Assembly: GCA_025331435.1 (NCBI GenBank)
Contig: JAIWNI010000003.1
Coordinates: forward strand, 372,001 to 436,000
DNA: 64,000 bases
Reading direction: 5' to 3'
Source: Choanephora cucurbitarum
Taxonomy: Eukaryota > Mucoromycota > Mucoromycetes > Mucorales > Choanephoraceae
Part shown: positions 56,810 to 64,000 of the stretch, in pieces
How positions within the stretch are numbered: the stretch's first letter is position 1
How the letters are laid out: the number at the start of each line of letters is the position of its first letter
Notes under the pieces: generated by a model
What the model was told of the DNA's origin: nothing
The model's database searches: none
What the model saw: only the letters and a program-made list of their open reading frames with translations
Made by a program: the position numbers and the translations under genes

Positions 56810-59000
56810 GTTGATTAGATAATATTAGAAAATAATGTAAATTCAATAGTGAGAATATGAAAAAAAAAGAAGCTCTTTATATATGAAACGATGGTATAGA
56901 AATCAAATAATGATGATTTAATAGCTTATTTATGCTGTCATAACACCATCATGCATAACTCGATAATTTCTATTTTTAGCTAAAATGTCTTTCAGACTAT
57001 TTTTTTCATTTAGTAAACAATCTATTCAATCGACTCTATTTATGCAATCATATAAGGTGACGTTATTTGAAAACAATGATGATGGCGCTACGTTTTTTTT
57101 TCTTTGCACTCTTCTTTCTATCTTTTCTTATTTGAATCATGCTGAGGAACTAAATTGCAGATCGCTTTATATCCTAACTGCATTTAATTCTCAGACAGAA
57201 TAGACAACAGAAATACATAAGTTACGCGTACGTGTTACGATTTGTCTTGGCAAGTATGAAATTGTATAAGAGTCAAGGCACGAGAATTTCCGGAAACAAG
57301 CTTTCACATGACCTTTCAGAGAGAGAGAAAAAAAGTGATCTTTTGTTTGATTTTCTTGGTTCGTAAACTGATCAAATGTGGCTGTAGACAAGCAATGAGT
57401 TCTAAAAAAATGATTTATCCTAATACGCGTTTAGTAATTGAACTTATTGTAAGAAGAAGGGTGGATTATGGCAATGAGAGTATTCATACTGTTGTTCAAA
57501 TCAAGTGTATTGCCAATACAACAGTTGATTTATTACCGAGAAAGTCTGTAGATGCCAAAAAATAAGATGAGCATATTCAAAAGGAACTGAAGCCTAGAGT
57601 GGCTTTCTCTAATAAGAGAAATGATTTGGTGTCAAGAACAATAAGCCAAAGGAATAGAAGAAGAAAAAAGAAACAGACACTGTGTGTATTGCAATCATTT
57701 CTAGTTGTTTAGTAGATGTATTCCTTAACGAAGGATAAGTAGAGTGTTTAGTATGACTATTCCCACACCCTTAAGAGAATGAAACAGTAGCCCAAATAAA
57801 AGTATTTCCTGTTTACAGTAAGAATTGTCTGCATAAATAACCCTACAAACCACGTTCTCGGTCTGCGATACACTATTTCTGATGATAAACGCAATAAAAA
57901 GAAAATTAGATGATTGACAGTACCTTGACGATGAATAGAGAGCCCAAGTTGGTTTATGGCTGTAGTTATACCTCGACTCAACTTGTGTGTTCTATACTAA
58001 ATGCTTGTTTGCTTCTCAAGTTTTCTCCTCAAAAAAAGCAATGATGGCGTAAAACTACACAAAAGCAGGGGAAAAGTAAGCTACTGATACATCTTAGAAA
58101 TCACTTGAAAGACAGATAGATGATGTTAACCTTATGAATGAAAACAACGATATAAAATTGAGCCTACAAAGGAAAAAGGCATCAAACAAGGATAAAATGA
58201 TTTTTTTGGGGTGAGATACATGAAAAGCATAAGCCTATTTATTGATTGGTTGTTGAGAAAATGATCTGCGCATTAAAGCTGTTTGTGTTATAAGCTTGTA
58301 AGATATCTAGGTTGTGCAACAACCAAGTTGTTATTGTATTCTTTTTATTTTCTTGTAAGGGGAATTGTTTCCTTTGTATGCTTTACTTTTCTTTTTGGAG
58401 GGTATAACATCCATTAGGCTAAGATAGTTTTAAAGTGAATCGTACGAAGCTCTCTAATACCATTTCACTCTAAAGAGCCATTCATCAAGAAAATAAGCAT
58501 CTTTAGAGTTCTTTTCCCCTCTCTCCTTCTAATGGGAGACAGCATGTCTATATAAGGCATATTGCACTTGCAGCATACTTGGAGAAGTAGGTCGTATAAT
58601 CGACACCTTTAATAAAAAGAGCATATTTTGGTTGTGCAGCTATCAGTCGTCTAATAAACACAGCAAGAAATCTGATCGAACACGAACACACATATCGCCT
58701 TTTTCTTTTCTGTTAGACGTATGGTCAACTTGAGCCTTGTTTGTTTTCCAGAATAACTTGGTGGAACCACCAAGACATTAAACCTAATATAACTTCTCCC
58801 TAAAAAGAAAAAACTAAAAATTAACTGGCTTTTTTTTCTTTTGACCATTAACCTATCCTTTCTCTTGTCATTCTACCCTTTTATTATCTCTCTCCTTTTT
58901 TTTTTTATTTTCTTATTATGTTGTACTTGTGATTCTCTCTTTTCTCTCTCTTCTTTTCTCTCTTTTTTTTTTCTTGAAACAAAACAAATAATATAAAGAT
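56810..59000. other. Long divergent spacer, HAM1-like and G-beta genes
   Basis: About 2.2 kb between two start codons. An open stretch at 57308-57565 and others are short and feature-free. From about 58855 to 58975 lies a long C/T tract on the plus strand, the likely core promoter and leader of G-beta. AT-rich elsewhere; no gene seen. Confidence 0.5.
58855..58976 (+). promoter_or_regulatory. Pyrimidine-rich promoter tract upstream of G-beta
   Basis: About 120 bases that are almost entirely C and T, with CTCTCTT repeats, ending 25 bases before the ATG. Such tracts mark transcription starts of strongly expressed fungal genes. Confidence 0.45.
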
Positions 59001-60164
59001 ATGCCTAATACTGCTCATGAAAGTGATATTCCTGATCGAATTGCAGCTGCCAGAAGAGAGGCAGAAGCCTTAAAAGAGCGAATCAAACAGCGAAAAGAAG
59101 CATTAGCAGATTCTACATGTAAGTCAAATAGGAAAACTTGTATTCATCTTATCTCATTCTGCTTCTTATAGTACAAGAAATGGCCAAAGATGTCGAACAT
59201 CTACCTCGTGTTGTCATGAAAGCAAGGAGAACACTGAAGGGTCATCTAGCCAAAATCTATTCGATGCATTGGGCTTCAGATAAGCGTCATCTTGTATCTG
59301 CTTCTCAAGACGGTAAACTGATTGTCTGGGATGCTTATTCGACGAACAAAGTACAGGCCATTCCCTTGAGATCCTCTTGGGTCATGACCTGTGCCTATTC
59401 TCCTTCAGGAAATCTAGTTGCCTGTGGTGGTCTAGACAATATCTGTTCTATCTACAATCTAAGAACTCGAGATGGTCCTGCTCGTCCATTTCGTGAACTA
59501 TCAGCGCATAATGGATATCTGAGTTGTTGTCGTTTTGTCAACGATCGACAGATCTTAACAGCTTCAGGCGATATGACATGCATGTTATGGGATATTGATG
59601 CTGGTGTCAAGACAGAAGAGTTTACAGATCATACAGGTGATGTCATGAGGTAAGATAAGAAAAAAAAAGTTAATGCTTCTCGTTGATCTCATTCATCGCT
59701 ATCCTAGTCTTTCACTTGGACCAAGTCCACATGTGTTTGTGACAGGTGCTTGTGATTCCACTGCAAAAGTATGGGATATCCGCACCAAGAAATGTGTACA
59801 GACATTTGTAGGCCATGAATCAGATATCAATGCAGTCCAGTTCTTTCCTGATGGCAATTCATTTGCAACTGGCTCAGATGATGCTACCTGTCGCTTGTTT
59901 GATTTAAGAGCAGATTGCGAACTCAATGTCTATGCTCGTGACTCCATTCTGTGTGGTATCACTTCCATCGGGTTTTCTCCTTCTGGGCGTCTGTTGTTTG
60001 GTGGATATGATGATTATAATTGTCATGTATGGGACACACTAAAATGTGAACATGTAGGCGTCTTATCTGCACACGACAATCGTGTTTCGTGTCTAGGTGT
60101 TGCTGGAGATGGCATGGCATTATGTACTGGAAGTTGGGATTCTACTCTTAAAGTCTGGGCTTAA
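59001..60164 (+). CDS. Heterotrimeric G protein beta subunit
   Basis: Three exons, 59001-59118, 59172-59649 and 59708-60164, encode 350 residues. The N-terminus is a coiled coil for the gamma subunit ([20 protein letters not shown]). Seven WD40 blades follow, with [98 protein letters not shown] and the C-terminal [13 protein letters not shown], all standard G-beta blades. With G-gamma it relays receptor signals after release from G-alpha, in fungi controlling mating, growth and development. Exon junctions fall inside blades and keep frame. The protein is complete and strongly conserved, as expected for a single-copy or small-family housekeeping signaller; Mucoromycota often have several G-beta copies, so it may have paralogues elsewhere. 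Confidence 0.96.
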
Positions 60165-60309
60165 GCTATCTTTTCTACTCCTTTTATTGTACTCTTCACT
60201 CCTATATTCTCCTCTCTCTCTCCCTATTTCTGTATAACATACACTATTAAAGTTCCAATGCTTGTTATTATTTTTTTATATGTAAAAGAGAGGGTATAAA
60301 ATAGGAAAA

Positions 60310-60780
60310 CTATGAATGACTAAAAGCCTTAGAATGAGATTGTAAAGAAGTTGAAGAATGTCTTCTTTCTTCTTTCATATGCATAAGGTAATCATGAAAA
60401 GTACTGGACGAGCCTCTTCTTTCCAATTGAGGTGGTGAAGAAGGTGCTGAAGAACAGGCAGATTCCTGTAATATCACGCGCTTTAGAGATAACACAAAGG
60501 GATCTTGAAATTGTTTCAGGTGTCTATATTCTCTATTGACTCGATCCAACTCTCTTGTTAGCTTGCGCATATTATCAGGGTGTTCTAAGTAATTTCTATC
60601 ATCAGCCAAAAAAGATTGTCTCTGCAGCATTAATTTGTGTTGAGTGCGACTCATTTCTTTTGGTTTCTTTTCAATCACAAAACTCATATCTTGATGATCT
60701 ATGGCTTGTGCATGCGCTGTATGCATTGTCAGTTGTGTGCTTGGTAAAGATGCCGTATAGAGTAACTTTATTGGTTCCAT
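60310..60780 (-). CDS. Small protein of unknown function
   Basis: A single exon of 156 residues with the ATG at 60780 (MEPIKLLYTAS); the frame continues upstream through an untranslated-looking hydrophobic and Lys-rich leader, so this start was preferred. The middle part is charged and helical: PKEMSRTQHKLMLQRQSFL, then EHPDNMRKLTRELDRVNREY, a likely coiled-coil or amphipathic helix. The C-terminal part is Ser, Pro and His rich, with SSAPSSPPQLERRGSSS as possible phosphosites. I do not recognise a family. It lies 113 bases downstream of the ACBD-like gene on the same strand and is convergent with G-beta, 145 bases apart. Confidence 0.55.
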   Translation of the reverse strand: MEPIKLLYTASLPSTQLTMHTAHAQAIDHQDMSFVIEKKPKEMSRTQHKLMLQRQSFLADDRNYLEHPDNMRKLTRELDRVNREYRHLKQFQDPFVLSLKRVILQESACSSAPSSPPQLERRGSSSTFHDYLMHMKEERRHSSTSLQSHSKAFSHS

Positions 60781-60893
60781 CTCTAGAGAAAGAATGAGGG
60801 AAAAAAGGAAAAAAAAGAAAAAGAAAGAAGAAGGTGTGCCTTTGGTTTCTTTTGACCTCCTTTTCACATGATAAGTAACTCCTTTTTATTTGT

Positions 60894-62279
60894 TTATTTG
60901 AGCCTTTGCCAGAAACTTTGAATCAAACCAAAAACTGCTTGTGCCACGGGACTTTGATTCTTATGCAATACAAGTAACAGAATGAAAACTGTTGTCAGAT
61001 TCATAAAAGCATGTTTCACTGCAGCCTATAAGCAATAATTTAAAAACATAAAGAAATAGATATACAAAAAAGATGGTTTTATTCTTTTCAAGAAAAATAG
61101 CGAATTACAATGTAAAATTAGACAAATAATGACAGTGAAGGCAAAATCAGATTTGACCATATACACTGATAAAAGTAAAATAAAATAAAATAAAAAAGGG
61201 GAAATAAGCTTACCTTAAATACCCATCGCCAACCATCTTCATCAGATACAGATGAGGTTGAATCCCTCTTTTGAAGTCGATTTACTGCTTGTCGATCTAT
61301 TAATTCTCTCTTTAAACTGTCTATACGATCACTTAGGGCATCTAGCTGTTGTTGTAACTGGCCAAGAACTTTCTTGACTGCTGCCTGTTCTTGTTGAATG
61401 ATGCTTCTAGAAGATTCCTGTTGACTATCGAAAGGCAAATAGTGTCTGACTGAAGGTTGAAGTGTCCAGGGATTGACACTTTCATCCAATGGTTCTTCAA
61501 ATCGTATGGGCCGAACAGAGGCAGCAGAGATAGGTCTCCTGTAGTGTGTAGACGATTGAGACAGCCTTCTGAGTTCAGTAGGCGCAGTCATCATGGTCTG
61601 TGAGGAAGCTCGACTTGAGGAACGTTCTAATCTCTGTCGTCCATAGCGATACATGGCTGGAGATTGAGACTTTCTTACTTGTTCCAGATAAGCCATTTCC
61701 TCTGCATCTGTCGTAGATTGATCATCACTTTCATCTTCACTTGAATTGTCTGTTAAAGGCATGGTAGAAAATGATTGGATGATCTGCTGTGCTTGTGTTC
61801 TTCCTGCAGGGGATTGAAGAGCCTAGATAAGTTGTGTCATGCCCAAGGTCTTTTTTCATATAGTATCTAGCTAACCTCTTTAGCTACATCGAGTAATACT
61901 TGAACATAACAATATTTTGCTTCCATCTCACTCATCCCTTGTAATTTCTTCCACGCATCCCTAAGATGAGAACAATAAGATGGGCTGCATTCTATTGTTT
62001 AGCATCTTACCATTTCGCCCTTCCCACTATATCAAATATACCAGGTCGTTGACTGTCTACATCACCTTGAGAAGCTTGCTTATAGAGTGCATATAGCTTT
62101 TTATTTTTGTTAGAAAAGTCAATGGAGTCATAGTAGTAAAGAAGAAGGCTTACTTGCAACTTTTGTTCTTTCGTAGGCTGTATATGAGATGAAGCAGGTA
62201 AATTTTGAACAATATATAACGCTTTGTTATAGCTTTGGTTAGCGTATCTGTTTGAGTGATGAGAAGACTTTGTTGCCAT
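60894..62279 (-). CDS. Acyl-CoA-binding domain protein with a C-terminal membrane anchor (ACBD5-like)
   Basis: Five exons on the minus strand: 62279-62154, 62096-62011, 61960-61876, 61822-61214, 61025-60894; 345 residues. The ACB domain fills about residues 10-100: YNKALYIVQNLPASS, LYALYKQASQGDV, RPGIFDIVGRAKW and DAWKKLQGMSEMEAKYCYVQ, with the conserved YKQA and WDAW-type residues that hold the acyl-CoA. A Ser, Arg and Asp-rich region and a coiled coil (KKVLGQLQQQLDALSDRID) follow. Exon 5 codes a hydrophobic segment, MNLTTVFILLVLHK, near the C-terminus, so the protein is probably tail-anchored, as ACBD5 is on peroxisomes, where it binds long-chain acyl-CoA and ER contact proteins. Location is inference. 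It keeps company with PEX12 only loosely. Confidence 0.9.
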
Positions 62280-62728
62280 GGCCACAATGAAAACTAAAAA
62301 AACAAGAAATGACAAAAAGCGGTCATTGAACTCTATAAAAACGAAAAAACAAAAGAGGAGTCATGTAACACCAGAAAGTAGGGACATTAAAGTATGCATA
62401 AAGAGTTCACTGTTACTGATAGGGAGGGTAAGTGTTTGACATTTAATAAGTTCAAGAGTGAGCTAAATCTACTATGTTATTTTATTATAGAAGCTAGTTA
62501 AAGTAAGCCTGTTACTGATCAAGCATATCATAACACCCCACAGGCCCTTTTTCTTTTTTGTCAACAAAATAGAGTGCAATTCATCTTGTCTTATACGAAA
62601 TCATCTTGACTGTATTTGTATAAACAATTACATCACTTTTTTTACCTGGTGAAATTAAAAGACCAAGTTAGTGTACGCTATCTTTTGTTTTTTTTCCTTT
62701 TTTCTTCTTCTTAAACAACATAAAAATC
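62280..62728. promoter_or_regulatory. Divergent promoter region, ACBD-like and small protein genes
   Basis: A 449-base region between two start codons. A T-rich pyrimidine tract (about 62680-62715) leads into the plus-strand ATG. Nothing else seen. Confidence 0.45.
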
Positions 62729-63340
62729 ATGGTTGAAAATAATCTTAACGAACTGGTAAACACCTATCAAGCTCTTCGTCAAATACCTGGCCAAGTAGGT
62801 GGAGGTGAATATGATGAAAGAGTTGACTCTTTAGATGGTGAAAAGTATCAAGTGATGAAGGTAAAAAAAAGAAGAAAGGAGTTGAAGGTGATACTTATCT
62901 CTTTTTTCTCTCAAAAAAAAATGGGTATCCTTTATAGGCTTTGGGTGAGCAATTGGGAACAGCAGATACACCAGCTGCCAACATCTTGTCTAAGCTTGGT
63001 AAGCCAGATGAACTTGTACCTACTCTTGATAACGGAGATGCCTCTGTTCAGACTATGCCAGGTAAAAAAAAATCATGCAAAAGGACGCGCTTTATGTAGC
63101 TAACTCAAATGCGATTAAAGGCCCGATGATACCATCTGAAGGTGCTGCTGGAACTACAGCCTCTCAACCTCCTTTCTATTTTGTTTACAACTTGCGCCCA
63201 AAGAAAGATTACTTGTACTTTAAGGTATTTCATATAAACACAAACTATTTAGAAGCTATTTCTCTAATTTCTTTTGGTGATAGATTGATCCTGTGAAGGA
63301 GGTTGTTATCTCTTCTGGTTGGCACAGATCCTCAGAATAA
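62729..63340 (+). CDS. Small conserved-looking protein of unknown function
   Basis: Four exons, 62729-62860, 62938-63061, 63121-63224 and 63284-63340, give 138 residues. The N-terminal half is polar and helical (NELVNTYQALRQIP, then YQVMKALGEQLGT). The C-terminal half is a compact beta-rich block: PPFYFVYNLRPKKDYLYFKI, DPVKEVVISSGWHRSSE. The aromatic-rich YFVYxxRxxxDYLYFK pattern followed by a short SGWH element looks like a real fold, and the C-terminal exons would otherwise be too short to notice. I do not recognise the family and infer no function. All three introns keep frame, the last being 59 bases. Confidence 0.65.
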
Positions 63341-64000
63341 ATACCATTTAGTCATTGATTATATTACAATAAATCTTTATTTTTTTTTGTATAGATAGAG
63401 TATTACTAGATGAGTTAATATAACATTGCTTGGTGATATGAGCTTTCCTTGACAAATAGATTCTAAAGACTATACTCTATTCTATTTCTTTATGGTATCA
63501 GCTGATACAGTAAGTATGCATGAGAAAGTTGCTGTGTTTTGGTTTTTAGGTTAAAGTACATCTGGTGTATGAACAAATGCACGCTAGATTCATGAAGCTC
63601 CTGTTATGCATTTCTTCGTGTAAAACATGAGAGCCATAAACCTTATATTTTTCTTAAAAAGATGAACTGATAAAAGCAATCTTATAATGCGATACTAATA
63701 ACTCAGAGAATAGAGTGTACGCGTTTGGTACAGGCGGAAAGAGGCTCTGAAAAGAAGAGGTGGGAGCAGGTTGCAATAAAGCTGCTAGCAATGTAAAATT
63801 CAACTTGTCATTCTGGAGAAAAGAGAATCATACGCTTTTTCTTGTTCCAATTACAATGTTCTTTTTAAAAAAAAAAAAGATCCTTGAGACATGATCCAAC
63901 TCATGCTAATCATAGTAGGCGGTCGCATTTCGCCTCGACTTGGAACTGGTTGATGCATGATCTAGGCCATGACTATGACGGCAGCAGGGAGGCCATAGAA
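63341..64000. other. Terminal spacer
   Basis: About 660 bases to the window end. A candidate poly(A) AATAAA lies at 63370-63375. Words ATGATCC and ATGATCT recur near 63890-63960 without a clear pattern. No gene is supported. Confidence 0.4.

Noticed and set aside
57308..57565. 85-codon plus-strand frame in the HAM1-like/G-beta spacer
   Set aside because: No start context, no family features, lies alone in a long promoter region.
1..64000. tRNA, rRNA, CRISPR arrays and biosynthetic or defence gene clusters
   Set aside because: Scanned by eye for B-box words (GTTCNANNC), ribosomal sequence, direct repeats with regular spacers and co-located core enzymes; none supported.

Overview
The window is nuclear DNA of a filamentous fungus, most likely an early-diverging one of the Mucoromycota (Mucorales type). 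The support is a set of intron-rich genes with very short introns (about 45 to 80 bases), AT-rich spacers, pyrimidine-rich leaders, and proteins that read as fungal orthologues (gamma-COP, Pex12, Trm44, Hrq1, Tyr1, Emc4, G-beta). Species cannot be named from sequence alone. All gene models below were spliced by hand by joining exons that keep frame at GT-AG (three times GC-AG) junctions, so exon ends are inferences unless stated.

Layout. 1-2503: 3' part of a LINE-type retrotransposon cut by the window edge. 2847-18158: loosely spaced genes, in order a two-span membrane protein, a nine-exon insulin-degrading-enzyme-like M16 protease, a one-TOG CLASP-like protein, a self-sufficient cytochrome P450-reductase fusion with an extra N-terminal domain, and an NmrA-like protein. 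18266-19520: mobile-element debris, with a clear pair of 34-base terminal inverted repeats. 19913-49131: a compact block of 16 genes, many head-to-head or tail-to-tail: RBM26/27-like protein, EMC4, a membrane protein, HRQ1 helicase, a bHLH factor, a TMX-like thioredoxin, an ASNSD1-like protein, a Nudix hydrolase, TRM44, a mucin-like surface protein, a PPxY membrane protein, a sarcosine-oxidase-like flavoenzyme, TYR1, TCD1, gamma-COP and PEX12. 49132-52377 is a gene desert with one possible relic. 52378-63340: an SLMAP-like FHA protein, a HAM1-like protein, G-protein beta, a small unknown protein, an ACBD-like acyl-CoA binding protein and another unknown small protein.

The genes are mostly housekeeping and do not form an evident pathway cluster or defence system. 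Several touch shared themes: ER and Golgi (EMC4, gamma-COP, TMX), tRNA modification (TRM44, TCD1), peroxisome and lipid (PEX12, ACBD-like, P450), and signalling (G-beta, SLMAP-like). The more unusual things are structural: three probable GC-AG introns, convergent genes whose ends overlap or nearly touch, a 43-base divergent promoter, a 14-base microexon, the inverted-repeat element, and the extra domain on the P450 fusion. I saw no tRNA, rRNA or CRISPR array.
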